From contig NZ_QYLP01000090.1 in NCBI RefSeq assembly GCF_003614925.1, positions 78,708-142,707 of the forward strand: 64,000 bases of DNA, given 5' to 3'. Below are positions 1-8,284 of the stretch, piece by piece. Position 1 is the stretch's first letter. Every line of letters begins with the position of its first letter. The DNA is from Arthrobacter celericrescens (lineage in GTDB: Bacteria; Actinomycetota; Actinomycetes; Actinomycetales; Micrococcaceae). Below the pieces are notes generated by a model. It saw nothing but the letters and a program-made list of their open reading frames with translations. It ran no database searches and had not been told where the DNA came from. The position numbers and the translations under genes are program-made.

Positions 1-1
1 C

Positions 2-1639
2 CTGCCGCAGGCGGCCCTGCTGGCCGGGCTGGTGAACAGTCCCAGCGCCTACAACCCGCTGGTGAATCCGCAAGGCGCCCTGCAACGGCGGAATGTGGTA
101 CTGACCAAGATGCTTGCCCAGGGCATGATCGGGCAGACGGCGTACGACGCCGCCGTCGCCACCCCGTTGAAGCTGAAGGTCACGCCGGCACGGCAGGGTT
201 GTGCGGGGGCCGCGATTGCACCGTACTTCTGCGACTATGTGTCCCACCTGATCCTGAACAACAAGGCCTACGGCGCCACGTTCGATGACCGGGAGAAACT
301 ACTGTACCGGGGCGGGCTTACGATCACGACTACTTTGGACAGCCGCCTGCAGGCCGCGGCCCAGAAGCAGGTGAACCTGTCCGCCGGCGCCAACCCGGAC
401 AAGTGGGGGGCCTCCCTGGTTTCAGTGCAGCCCGGTACCGGAAAGATCCTGGCGATGGCGCAGAACACCGTGTTCCTGCCCGCGCCGGGGAAGTTCGACA
501 CCCAGCTGAACTTCAACGTCGATGCCCAGGACGCCAACGGCTATGACCTCAGCGGCGCGGGCGGCTTCCAGCCGGGCTCCACGATGAAGCCGTTCACCTT
601 CGCCGAGTGGCTGAACGAGGGCAAGCCGCTGAACGCGATCGTGGATGCCTCGCGGCGGGTCTACCCGGTGGGGTTCCCGTGGCGTTCCAGCTGCGGCCAG
701 CGGGTGCTGGGCGGGTATAGCTCGGCGCAGAAGGCCGCCAACCTGGGCGCCGACGACGACCTGCAGAACAACGATCCCGGCTACTACCGGCCGATGCCCA
801 TCAACTACGGCCTCTTCAACTCGATCAACACGGCCACGTTCGCCACCGCGGCCCAGCTCGATTTCTGCGGCATCCAGAAGATGGTGGATGCCGTGGGCCT
901 GCACAGTGGCCTGGACCGGGCACCGATCGACATGCACCAGATCGGCAACCTGCTCGGGGCCATCGGCGTCTCCCCCCTTGACCTGGCCAACGCGTACGCC
1001 ACCTTCGCCAACGACGGCCGCTACTGCGAGCCGATCGCCCTGGTCTCCGTGGTGGCCCCGGACGGTCACCGGCTGGCCGCGAACCGCACCAGCTGCAGGG
1101 ACGCCGTGAAACCGGAAGTGGCGCGCGGCGTCAACGCAGTGCTCCAGGATGTCCTCATCCAGGGCTCCGGCTGGTACATCCACCCGAAGGTCCACGACCT
1201 GATGCCCACCGCCGCCAAGACCGGGACGTCCAACACCAACGGCGCCACCTGGGTGGTGGGCTACACGCGCGGGCTCGCCACGGCGTCGTTCTTCGGCGAC
1301 ACGTCCAAGGGCCAGAAGCGCGAGGGCCGGAACGTCACCATCAACGGCAAGTTCTACAAGGTGCTGGACGGCTACATGATCGCCGGTCCGCAATGGGCCA
1401 ACTACATGGTAAACGTCGTCAAGCTCTACCCCGGCGGAGCGTTCCCGAACCCGCCGGAGTCCATGATGCGCGGCCCGGGACCGCGGCCCAGCAAGGTCGG
1501 CCCCCCGCCGGCCCCGCCAACGCCGGAGCCCGTCAAGAACGTGTCCGGCACACCCGCTCCGGAGTTTTCGCCCACGCCCGCCCCGGCCCCCGCGCCGGCA
1601 CCGAACCCCAAGCCGACCCCGAAACCGCCCAAGCGCTGA
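2..1639 (+). CDS. Bifunctional penicillin-binding protein, 3' part
   Basis: This is the C-terminal part of a class A penicillin-binding protein, a membrane-anchored enzyme that polymerises and cross-links peptidoglycan. The reading frame is open to the left edge, so the N-terminus and most of the glycosyltransferase domain lie outside the window. The first residues (LAGLVNSPSAYNP) match the end of a GT51 domain. The transpeptidase motifs are all visible: SxxK as STMK with serine at 578, SxN as SIN at 821, and KTG at 1216. The last 45 or so residues are a Pro/Ala-rich tail typical of actinobacterial PonA-type proteins. A hairpin with a T-run follows the stop. The family is clear; which paralogue it is cannot be told from the fragment. 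Confidence 0.93.
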   Translation: MPQAALLAGLVNSPSAYNPLVNPQGALQRRNVVLTKMLAQGMIGQTAYDAAVATPLKLKVTPARQGCAGAAIAPYFCDYVSHLILNNKAYGATFDDREKLLYRGGLTITTTLDSRLQAAAQKQVNLSAGANPDKWGASLVSVQPGTGKILAMAQNTVFLPAPGKFDTQLNFNVDAQDANGYDLSGAGGFQPGSTMKPFTFAEWLNEGKPLNAIVDASRRVYPVGFPWRSSCGQRVLGGYSSAQKAANLGADDDLQNNDPGYYRPMPINYGLFNSINTATFATAAQLDFCGIQKMVDAVGLHSGLDRAPIDMHQIGNLLGAIGVSPLDLANAYATFANDGRYCEPIALVSVVAPDGHRLAANRTSCRDAVKPEVARGVNAVLQDVLIQGSGWYIHPKVHDLMPTAAKTGTSNTNGATWVVGYTRGLATASFFGDTSKGQKREGRNVTINGKFYKVLDGYMIAGPQWANYMVNVVKLYPGGAFPNPPESMMRGPGPRPSKVGPPPAPPTPEPVKNVSGTPAPEFSPTPAPAPAPAPNPKPTPKPPKR

Positions 1640-1655
1640 CGCTGCGGAAAGCACA

Positions 1656-1706
1656 GGCGGGACGACGACGGCGGACGCTTCCGACGTCGTCCTCCCGCCT
1701 TTTCTT
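1656..1706 (+). terminator. Rho-independent terminator after the PBP gene
   Basis: An imperfect GC-rich stem starts AGGCGGGA and closes TCCCGCCT, followed by TTTTCTTGT. It lies 17 bases after the PBP stop and could also insulate the convergent remnant ending at 1710. Confidence 0.6.
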
Positions 1707-1709
1707 GTG

Positions 1710-2015
1710 TCACTCAGCCGATTCGAGTTCCGCTTCCGGAACGCCGGTGCGCTGCCCCATCCGGCCGGCCCAGTTCATGCCGAAAAACAGGATGCCCGTG
1801 CCGAGGAGGATCGCCGCTAGCACCTCCCAGCCGGTGAGGCCGATGACGAAGAGCCCGGCGACGAAGGTGTAGGTGCCGATGTTGTGGATGGCCGACATCC
1901 AGACGGCGAAGAAGCTGTAGGTGCTCCACTTCCGTCCGGTGGCCGGGGCAAGGTCCTCGTTGTAAACGCGGCCGGAAGGGTCGAGCGCGGCAAGGGACGT
2001 GTGCTCGGAATCAAT
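1710..2015 (-). pseudogene. Truncated NCS1 nucleobase permease remnant
   Basis: The roughly 100-residue frame begins like an NCS1 (purine/cytosine/allantoin) symporter: a SGRVYNEDLAP segment, then two hydrophobic segments ending in NWAGRMGQRTGVP. Full-length members run to about 450-500 residues with 12 membrane helices. Here the frame passes straight to an acidic tail (EAELESAE) and stops, which fits an internal deletion that joined the N-terminus to the native C-terminal tail. No ATG, GTG or TTG is suitably placed. An AGGAG lies five bases before an in-frame ATT at 2015, which may have been the start. An operator-like palindrome lies just upstream. The product is probably non-functional. 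An allantoin or uracil permease origin would suit the purine genes elsewhere in the window, but that is inference. Confidence 0.7.
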
Positions 2016-2048
2016 GGTGGCTCCTGGAGGGTGGCGGGTCCTGGTGAC

Positions 2049-2070
2049 GGGATCCCATTTTGGGATCCCA
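2049..2070. promoter_or_regulatory. Double palindrome, GntR-type operator candidate
   Basis: Two GGGATCCCA palindromes stand side by side (2049-2057 and 2061-2070) between the two divergent transporter remnants. TGGGATCCCA resembles FadR/GntR-type operators and the TTGGTATCCCAA site at 28169. Confidence 0.5.
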
Positions 2071-2103
2071 CAGGAAGTGCCATGGGTCACATTCAGGAGG
2101 TCA

Positions 2104-2455
2104 ATGGATCCAGGGCAGCACCCTCGGCGTCGTACTCTCCCTCGCACTCTCGGCTGCCGGAACCATGGGTGCCATCCCCGTGTTCTGGAACCTCCCGGCC
2201 CGGTTCATGTCCGGTACGGCGCTGGTTGCCGGCCTCGCCGTCATCAACTCGATTGCCAACCTGGCCGGCTACTTCGCACCCCAGCTCCTGGGCAGCCTCA
2301 AGCAAAGCAGCGGCACCTACAACAGCGGCCTGTACCTGATTGCCGCGGTTGAGTTCCTCACCGCCGGTTTCATACTTTTCTTCATCAAGAAGCAGAAGAC
2401 GCAGGAGCAATCCGCGCCCGCCGGTGAGCGGGAGGACTCCGCCGGACCGCGGTAA
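2104..2455 (+). pseudogene. MFS transporter remnant (last helices only)
   Basis: The frame carries only the end of a major facilitator transporter of the ACS/metabolite:H+ symporter type: a segment like AGTMGAIPVFWNLPARF, a helix around INSIANLAGYFAPQLLG, and a last helix ending FILFFIKK. Nine or so upstream helices are missing. A strong AGGAGG with an ATG at 2104 sits just upstream but is out of frame with the conserved part. This looks like the original 5' end joined to the 3' end by a deletion with a frameshift. A terminator follows. The family is well supported; the substrate cannot be told. Confidence 0.7.
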
Positions 2456-2473
2456 GTCCCGCGCAGGAACAGC

Positions 2474-2513
2474 CGACGACGGCGGGAGGGTCCCGCCGTC
2501 GTCGGGCTTTCTT
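2474..2513 (+). terminator. Terminator after the MFS remnant
   Basis: A perfect 14-base stem (CGACGACGGCGGGA / TCCCGCCGTCGTCG) with a GGG loop, followed by GGCTTTCTT. Confidence 0.8.
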
Positions 2514-2597
2514 CGTGCGGAACCCGCCTGCATTCCGTTCCCGAATAGCAACCAAATTCCCTTGGAGCAATTCCGCCGCGGAAGCGAAGATCAATAA

Positions 2598-3071
2598 ATG
2601 AGGCGGCAGACCGGTCGGGCAGTTTCCCTTTTCCTTGCGGCGGTGGTTGTGTGCGGCGCCCTCGCCGCTTGCTTCGGATTTGATCCGCCACCGTGCTTTC
2701 CGCCGAAATACTCGGTGGAACCCGGAACCGCCCGGCCCGGCGAACAGGTCACGGTTTCCGCCCCGGACGCCGACTGCAACCCGGCTTACGGGCAGGACGC
2801 AAAGATTGAAATTTCCCTCACCGATGCCGCCGGCCGAGAAGTCTTCACGAAGACAGGACCGATGAACAACGACGGCGGATTCACCTTTTCGTTCAAGGTC
2901 CCCGCCGGGATGAGGCCCGGCAAGGCTGGCGTCACGGCTTTCCCCCATGCGCTCGACTGGTGCGATGACACCGGCAGGAACACCCGGCTGCGTCGGCAAG
3001 GGGCTGGAGATGATGGCATTACCCGGTCATCGTGCGCAACTCCCGTCGTCCCCCTGACGATCAAGCCGTGA
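2598..3071 (+). CDS. Putative secreted lipoprotein
   Basis: A 157-residue protein with a short basic N-terminus, a hydrophobic segment and a lipobox (LAAC, cysteine at residue 25), so it should be exported and lipid-anchored. The mature part (VEPGTARPGEQVTVSAPDADC) reads like a small beta-sandwich domain, with three more cysteines that could form disulphides. No family was recognised and no strong ribosome binding site is seen before the ATG. It stands alone between a terminator and the kinase-like gene. Export is well supported; the function is unknown. Confidence 0.7.
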   Translation: MRRQTGRAVSLFLAAVVVCGALAACFGFDPPPCFPPKYSVEPGTARPGEQVTVSAPDADCNPAYGQDAKIEISLTDAAGREVFTKTGPMNNDGGFTFSFKVPAGMRPGKAGVTAFPHALDWCDDTGRNTRLRRQGAGDDGITRSSCATPVVPLTIKP

Positions 3072-3147
3072 GCTGTGTCTCACCTTGGCGCGAATCCGGG
3101 ACAATGCAGCAGCCCGCCTCGTTGAATAGGGGACGAGGGGAGGCCAC

Positions 3148-3729
3148 ATGCTCATTGTCCTGACAGGAATCGACGGCGCGGGAAAATCGACGGCGGCCCG
3201 CGCCTTGCGGGAATCGGCCGAGGAAGAAGGCACTGACGTCCTGGTGCTCAGCAACCATGCCGGCAGGCGCAGGATGTCGCTGCTCAGCGCCAAGTTCGGC
3301 GTCCGGCTGCCGCCGCGGCTGGCCGACGCCATGGAAACTTCCATCCGGGTCACCAACGTGCTGATCTCCCATGCGCGGGCCCGGCGTTTCCAGGGCCTGG
3401 TGGTCATGGACCGCCACCTGCATTGCCAGTTGGCACTGCGCGAGGCCAATGGGCTCCCACGCGGCTGGCTGCTCCCCCGCCTTCTCGAGGCCCTCCCTGC
3501 GCCGGACCTGGTTGCCCATTTCGACGTCGATCCCGAGCTGGCCCATCAGCGCATCTTGGCCCGGGGCACCGACGAGGAATCGTTGGAGGATCTGGCGGCC
3601 TTCCGTGAGGCGTACCGCTCGCTGCCCGAGTATCCGGGTTTCGCGGAGATCGACGCCGGAGCTCCGCCTACCGAGGTTTTGGCGACGGTGAGGCGGGCCG
3701 CCGGGGCGGAAAAGAAACTGGCGGCTTAG
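3148..3729 (+). CDS. Thymidylate-kinase-like P-loop protein
   Basis: A 193-residue P-loop NTPase of the nucleoside-monophosphate-kinase type. Walker A is GIDGAGKST at residues 7-15, and a DRH motif (VVMDRH) sits where dTMP kinases have DRY/DRF. The C-terminal half keeps the DVDPELAHQRILARG pattern of the LID and adenine-binding region. The length is close to dTMP kinase (about 210), but the sequence is divergent and no DNA-replication partner lies beside it, so it may not be the housekeeping Tmk. GGGAGG stands eight bases before the ATG. The nearest downstream gene is the HsdR-N protein, after a 115-base gap. Confidence 0.75.
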   Translation: MLIVLTGIDGAGKSTAARALRESAEEEGTDVLVLSNHAGRRRMSLLSAKFGVRLPPRLADAMETSIRVTNVLISHARARRFQGLVVMDRHLHCQLALREANGLPRGWLLPRLLEALPAPDLVAHFDVDPELAHQRILARGTDEESLEDLAAFREAYRSLPEYPGFAEIDAGAPPTEVLATVRRAAGAEKKLAA

Positions 3730-3844
3730 GAAGTTCGGTCCAAAAGGTCGGTGCGCCAACAATTGGCCCCGTTGGCATCTCCCGTTTTGTCTGACGCCTC
3801 GGCTACTGTGAGTTCGTTCGAGCATCAAACGTAGGGGGGACTAA

Positions 3845-4936
3845 ATGGAATTCTCAGAACGACTCACGTCTTTGGCTGCAAAGGTGCGCCAGCAACGCGG
3901 AGCCATCGAGACCGAAGAAGCAACAAAGAACGCTTTCGTCATGCCGTTCATCTCCTCAATTCTGGGGTACGACGTATTCAATCCGCTGGAGGTGGTTCCG
4001 GAGTTCACTGCCGACGTTGGAATCAAGAAGGGCGAGAAGATCGACTACGCAATCGTGAAGGATGGCGAAGTCCAGATCCTCATCGAATGCAAGAAATCCG
4101 TCGGCCCCGTACGGATCGAGCATGCTTCACAGCTGTTCCGGTACTTCGCCGTTACCAACGCCCGCATCGCCATCTTGACCAACGGCGAAATCTATCAGTT
4201 CTTCACTGACCTCGACGCTCCTAACCGGATGGATGCCAAGCCCTTCCTGGTGTTGGACCTGAACGACATCGACGAATCCCTTATCCCGGAGCTTCAGAAG
4301 CTCTCCAAGGAAGTTTTCGATCTCGATTCCATCATTAGCGCGGCAGGAGAACTTAAGTTCATCGGGGAACTCAAGCGAACCCTGGCCGCGCAGTTCAAGG
4401 ACCCCGAAGATGAGTGGGTGAAGTTCCTGACGGCACGGGTCTACACGGGCCCGTATACGCAGAAGGTACGTGAGCAGTTCACGGTCCTTGTAGCCAAAGC
4501 CGCGAAACAGTTTCTCAACGATCAAGTGAATGAGCGGCTTAAGAAGGCGCTAGGTGCCCAGTCGTTTGTGGTTTCAGACGAGACTGTGGTGGCCCCTGAG
4601 GTCACCAGTGCACCGGCGGTTGAGGCAGATCTCGCGGAAGCGGATGGCATCGAAACGACGCTCGAGGAAATCGAGGGCTACCAAATCGTGCGGGCAATTG
4701 TGTGCAGCGAGGTGAAACCGGCGCGGGTTGTCCAGCGTGATGCAAAGTCCTATTTCGCCGTCCTCCTCGACGACAACAACCGCAAGCCGATCGCGCGCCT
4801 TCATTTCAACCGTACGCAAAAGTACATCGGCCTCTTCGACGCAAACAAGGAAGAAACCCGGGTGCCCATCAACTCCCTCGAAGAGATCTATGAGCACACC
4901 GAAGTTCTCCGTGCGAGCGTAAAGAGCTATCTCTGA
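3845..4936 (+). CDS. Stand-alone HsdR-N type nuclease-fold protein
   Basis: A 363-residue protein with an N-terminal type I restriction HsdR-N domain but no helicase or methylase. The PD-(D/E)XK core is visible: D67 in EKIDYAI, then E81 and K83 in LIECKK. The central part (170-240) is helical. The C-terminal 120 residues (EGYQIVRAIVCSEV to the end) look like a separate beta-rich domain. Such solitary proteins occur widely in bacteria without a settled role; DNA cleavage in defence or repair is the usual guess. Base composition is visibly lower in GC than the neighbours, which suggests acquisition by transfer. The next gene, 56 bases on, encodes a second PD-(D/E)XK protein. The domain call is firm, the function is not. 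Confidence 0.85.
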   Translation: MEFSERLTSLAAKVRQQRGAIETEEATKNAFVMPFISSILGYDVFNPLEVVPEFTADVGIKKGEKIDYAIVKDGEVQILIECKKSVGPVRIEHASQLFRYFAVTNARIAILTNGEIYQFFTDLDAPNRMDAKPFLVLDLNDIDESLIPELQKLSKEVFDLDSIISAAGELKFIGELKRTLAAQFKDPEDEWVKFLTARVYTGPYTQKVREQFTVLVAKAAKQFLNDQVNERLKKALGAQSFVVSDETVVAPEVTSAPAVEADLAEADGIETTLEEIEGYQIVRAIVCSEVKPARVVQRDAKSYFAVLLDDNNRKPIARLHFNRTQKYIGLFDANKEETRVPINSLEEIYEHTEVLRASVKSYL

Positions 4937-4992
4937 GGATGCCACGGGGGCGGCCATGACCGCCCCCGTAGCCTCCGCAACCGGAGTCCAGA

Positions 4993-5769
4993 ATGCCCGA
5001 CAATTCACAACTGCGTTTCAATATCCCCGGTCAAGCCGTCATCAATCAGGTCATGTCACTCCAAGAGCCGGTTCCGGCCCAAACGGCAATCGGACGGATA
5101 CTCGGGCGAAGCCCGCTAACGGCCGAGGCCAGATCCTGGTACCAGGGCGCGACCGCCGAAATCGCGGTGGGGAAGATCCTGTCGGGCTTGGGCCCGGAAT
5201 GGACGGTGCTTCATGCAGTCCCGGTGGGCTCAGGCTCCTCAGACATCGACCACGTAGTTATCGGCCCCGGCGGTATCTTCACTCTCAACACCAAGAACCA
5301 TTCGGGCCAGTCCGTGTGGGTGGCCGGCCGTACCCTCATGGTTTCCGGTTCGAAGACCCGGCATATTCCGAACTCCGCCTACGAGGCACAACGGGCCTCC
5401 AAACTGCTCGGCTCGGCGAACGGCACGCCAGTCTCGGCAACCGGAGTTGTCGTAATCTGCGGCGCGAAGACCCTGACCATCAAGGAGTGGCCCGCCGACG
5501 TCGTCGTTCTTTCCTCCCAGCGGCTCGCCAACTGGCTTCGGCGACAGCCACAGCGGCTGACTGTTTCGGAATCCGAACAGATCGCAGCCGTCGCAGCAAA
5601 TCCTCGGACCTGGCACCGGCATCCTCAAGCAGAGCATGACCCCGGGGCACTCCAGGCCCGGTTCAGCGCCCTCCAGCGGGAGGTGCAGCGGGCGGCACTG
5701 ATACGTGCGGCCTGGGTTCTGGCAGCCGCGTGCCTCTTCGTCGCCGTGATTCTCAACTTCCGTTTCTAG
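4993..5769 (+). CDS. NERD domain nuclease-related protein with C-terminal TM
   Basis: A 258-residue protein with a nuclease-related domain (NERD, PD-(D/E)XK superfamily) at about 45-175. The conserved residues are E56 in GATAEIAVG, D84 and D86 in SDIDHVVIGPGG, and K101 in LNTKNHSG. A single membrane helix occupies the last 25 residues, so the domain should be held at the inner face of the membrane. It lies 56 bases after the HsdR-N gene in the same direction and probably shares its transcript. Two nuclease-fold proteins in tandem suggest a joint role on DNA, perhaps against incoming DNA, but that is inference. The gene converges on pheA. Confidence 0.85.
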   Translation: MPDNSQLRFNIPGQAVINQVMSLQEPVPAQTAIGRILGRSPLTAEARSWYQGATAEIAVGKILSGLGPEWTVLHAVPVGSGSSDIDHVVIGPGGIFTLNTKNHSGQSVWVAGRTLMVSGSKTRHIPNSAYEAQRASKLLGSANGTPVSATGVVVICGAKTLTIKEWPADVVVLSSQRLANWLRRQPQRLTVSESEQIAAVAANPRTWHRHPQAEHDPGALQARFSALQREVQRAALIRAAWVLAAACLFVAVILNFRF

Positions 5770-5801
5770 GAAGTCCGCCGCCCGTCAGGAAGGGCCAGCC
5801 C

Positions 5802-6668
5802 TCAGGAACTCTCGGCGTGCCTCGCCCGGTACTCATCCGCGGCATACACGCCGAGGATCCGGACCTCGGTGGTGAAGAATTCGAGCTCCTCCAGCGCGCG
5901 GCGGAGCCGGGGATCTTCAGGATGCCCTTCGACGTCGGTGATGAACATGGTGGCGGCGAACTCATTGCCCACCATGTAGCTTTCCAGCCGGGTCATGTTC
6001 ACGCCGTTGGTGGCGAACCCGCCGAGGGCCTTGTACAGGGCCGACGGTACGTTGCGGACGCGGAACACGAAACTGGTGATCGCCGGTCCGGGCAGTTCCT
6101 GCTTGGTGGGAAGCGGCCGTTCCTGGGTGAGGACCACGAAGCGGGTGGTGTTGCTCGGATCGTCCTCGACGCCGGAGGCCAGGACCTCGAGGCCGTACAG
6201 ATCCGCGGCGAGTGGCGGAGCCAGGGACAGCTTGCGCGGATCGTTCCATTCGCGCACTTCGCGAGCGGAGCCCGCGGTGTCGCCGGCGATCACCGGCTTC
6301 AGCCCCGCCTCGCGGATGATCCGGCGGCATTGCCCCAGGGCGTGGATATGGCTGTGGACCTCGGTGGCTTCCTCGATGCTGCTTCCGGGAACGCCCATCA
6401 GGTCAAAACGGATCGGCAGGAAATATTCGCCGACGATCTGCAATTTGGACTGCGGGAGCAAGGCGTGGATGTCCGCCACTCGGCCGGCAATGGAATTCTC
6501 GATGGGGATCATCCCCAGTTCCACGGCTCCCGTCGAGAGCAGCTCAAAGGCGTCCTCGAAGCTGGCACATGGAACGCTTTCGGCGTCGGGGAACATTTCC
6601 CTGCAGGCGAGGTCCGAGTTCGCGCCCGGCTCTCCCTGGTAGGCAATCTTTTGGACCATGGTGCTCAT
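5802..6668 (-). CDS. pheA: Prephenate dehydratase
   Basis: This enzyme converts prephenate to phenylpyruvate, the committed step of phenylalanine synthesis. The 288-residue protein has the periplasmic-binding-like catalytic domain (about 6-185): the opening YQGEPGANSD, PIENSIAGRV, and the TRF motif in NTTRFVV. An ACT regulatory domain follows (about 200-280), with TRLESYM in place of the usual ESRP phenylalanine-sensing motif. Length is normal for a monofunctional PheA with no chorismate mutase domain. Feedback inhibition by phenylalanine through the ACT domain is expected from the family. It stands alone, converging on the NERD gene with a 32-base gap. Confidence 0.95.
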   Translation of the reverse strand: MSTMVQKIAYQGEPGANSDLACREMFPDAESVPCASFEDAFELLSTGAVELGMIPIENSIAGRVADIHALLPQSKLQIVGEYFLPIRFDLMGVPGSSIEEATEVHSHIHALGQCRRIIREAGLKPVIAGDTAGSAREVREWNDPRKLSLAPPLAADLYGLEVLASGVEDDPSNTTRFVVLTQERPLPTKQELPGPAITSFVFRVRNVPSALYKALGGFATNGVNMTRLESYMVGNEFAATMFITDVEGHPEDPRLRRALEELEFFTTEVRILGVYAADEYRARHAESS

Positions 6669-6740
6669 CGTTTCATTTAGCCCGGCGAAGAACCCAAACG
6701 GCGTACGTTCATGAACCCACCGGACCGCGCCACATCAAGC

Positions 6741-6777
6741 AAAAGGGGTGCCGCCGCGGATCGCGGCGGCACCCCTC
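6741..6777 (-). terminator. Terminator of the choice-of-anchor P gene
   Basis: A perfect stem, AGGGGTGCCGCCGCG against its complement with a three-base loop, followed on the minus strand by TTTTGC. It lies 17 bases past the stop of the gene ending at 6794. Confidence 0.8.
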
Positions 6778-6793
6778 CCCCAGACTTTGGGCG

Positions 6794-8065
6794 CTAGTTC
6801 CTGATGCCCGTGTTTGAATAGCCGATCTGGATCGTCGACCCGGTCGGCAGGCCGCCGATCGACTGGTTCAGGACAATTTCGACCATCGTGACGACAATTG
6901 CCGCTGAGGTCTTGGTTACCTTGTGCAAAGTGACCTTGCCCAAGCCCGGCACCTGGACCACGGTGTTGGGCGCAACGGAGGCATTGATCGCCGGGAATCC
7001 GGTGATCCTCAGGTTGGTGAACGTGGACGTGTCGGTCAAGGTGACCACGCCGCCCGCCGTGGCACGGCTCGCGCTGGTCTCTGCCTTGATGGCGTCAGCC
7101 TGGATCACGCCGCTCAGGACATTGAGCCCGGCCAGGGAATTGGTCACGGTGCCCTTGAGGGCAGGGCTGACAACGGTGGTTGTGGTTGTCGTGGAGGCGC
7201 CCACCGTTGCAAGACCCGGGAGGGTGGATCCAGCCAGGTTCACCGTCTGGGTCCCGGCGCTGCAGCTCAGGGAGGCGTACGCGGTGGGGCCCGAACCGAG
7301 GAGCCCGGTGGCCAGGGTGCTCTTGGTCGTGAACCCTGCACCGGCGGCGTAGCCAACTTGTGCCGGCGTCAGCTTGGCGAGGCTGACACCGAGGCGAATG
7401 TCGGTCCCGGCCTTCACCCCGGCAATGCCGGCCTTGAGGACCTCGACGCGCAGAGCCGTCGTCGAAACCTGGTAGGTACCGTTGACCAGCTTCTTTTCCT
7501 GGCCATTCAGCGTAATTTTGCCGAGGGAACCCAGAAGCGGCACATTCAGGTCAATCACCGTATTGGGTGCCGGGTTGGCGGCTACGGGAAGACCCAGGAC
7601 TTTCAAATTGGCAATGTTGGTCAGATTCGTGCCGGAAAATGCACCGGCAGTGTTCTTGTCTGCGATGCTCACCGACGAAATAGTGCCAGCCGTGATCAGT
7701 CCGCCCAGCAGGTTGGTGCTGCCAACAACCGAACGTCCTTCGATGCGTTTGCCCGTTGCAGTTTCCAGCGTCCTGACGCTCGTCGATGCAGCGCCCACGG
7801 CACCCACCGCAGGCACATTCAAGGCTGCGGCGTTGTTGGTGGAAGTCAATCCGGTAAGACCAGTACAGCCAATCGATGAATTGGCCGTGGGACCAGACGT
7901 AAGTGTCTTGTCGGAATTGTAAATGTAGGAACCATACGCGATTCCCGAGAAGCCGGTGGTGACCTGTGCAGGCGTAATACTCGGAGTCGCCGCCGTTGAC
8001 GGGGCCAGAGGCCCCGCACTCACAAGCGCGAAGGCGCCGACCAGTGCGGCCAGTGTACGTTTCAT
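6794..8065 (-). CDS. Choice-of-anchor P family surface protein
   Basis: A 423-residue secreted protein. The signal peptide is MKRTLAALVGAFALVSAG followed by a PSTAATPS cleavage region. The ATG at 8065 was chosen because a GGGGGA lies just upstream and the signal peptide starts there; an upstream extension is implausible. The mature part holds two similar halves, each with a PNTVI or PNTVV element followed by a glycine-rich GKITLN or GKVTLH strand, the hallmark of the choice-of-anchor P family of actinobacterial exported proteins. No sortase signal or C-terminal membrane segment is visible, so it may be released or held by another protein. The role is unknown. Confidence 0.8.
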   Translation of the reverse strand: MKRTLAALVGAFALVSAGPLAPSTAATPSITPAQVTTGFSGIAYGSYIYNSDKTLTSGPTANSSIGCTGLTGLTSTNNAAALNVPAVGAVGAASTSVRTLETATGKRIEGRSVVGSTNLLGGLITAGTISSVSIADKNTAGAFSGTNLTNIANLKVLGLPVAANPAPNTVIDLNVPLLGSLGKITLNGQEKKLVNGTYQVSTTALRVEVLKAGIAGVKAGTDIRLGVSLAKLTPAQVGYAAGAGFTTKSTLATGLLGSGPTAYASLSCSAGTQTVNLAGSTLPGLATVGASTTTTTTVVSPALKGTVTNSLAGLNVLSGVIQADAIKAETSASRATAGGVVTLTDTSTFTNLRITGFPAINASVAPNTVVQVPGLGKVTLHKVTKTSAAIVVTMVEIVLNQSIGGLPTGSTIQIGYSNTGIRN

Positions 8066-8182
8066 GAAAATCCCCCAGAGATAGCACGAGTCAATTTTTC
8101 GCGGTAATAGCACCGTACGCCCGCAGGTACAGGCGAACAATAGAAAACACGGCGATTTGCATCATAGCTATTATTTGCAGGG

Positions 8183-8207
8183 TGATTACGTAACTACGTG
8201 GAACGTA
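8183..8207. promoter_or_regulatory. Inverted repeat ATTACGT-N11-ACGTAAT
   Basis: A perfect 7-base inverted repeat lies in the AT-richer gap upstream of the minus-strand surface protein. It could be an operator. No matching copy was seen elsewhere in the window. Confidence 0.3.
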
Positions 8208-8284
8208 ATGCATTCCGGTGTTTCATCAACCCGCCAGCGCCGGAATTCTGCGAGCTTTCCGGCGGGCGCCGCGCCACAAGCAAG

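Noticed and set aside
3148..5769. Three-gene defence system including the dTMP-kinase-like gene
   Set aside because: The kinase-like gene is separated by 115 bases, has normal GC content and no defence-type domain, so only the HsdR-N/NERD pair is kept.
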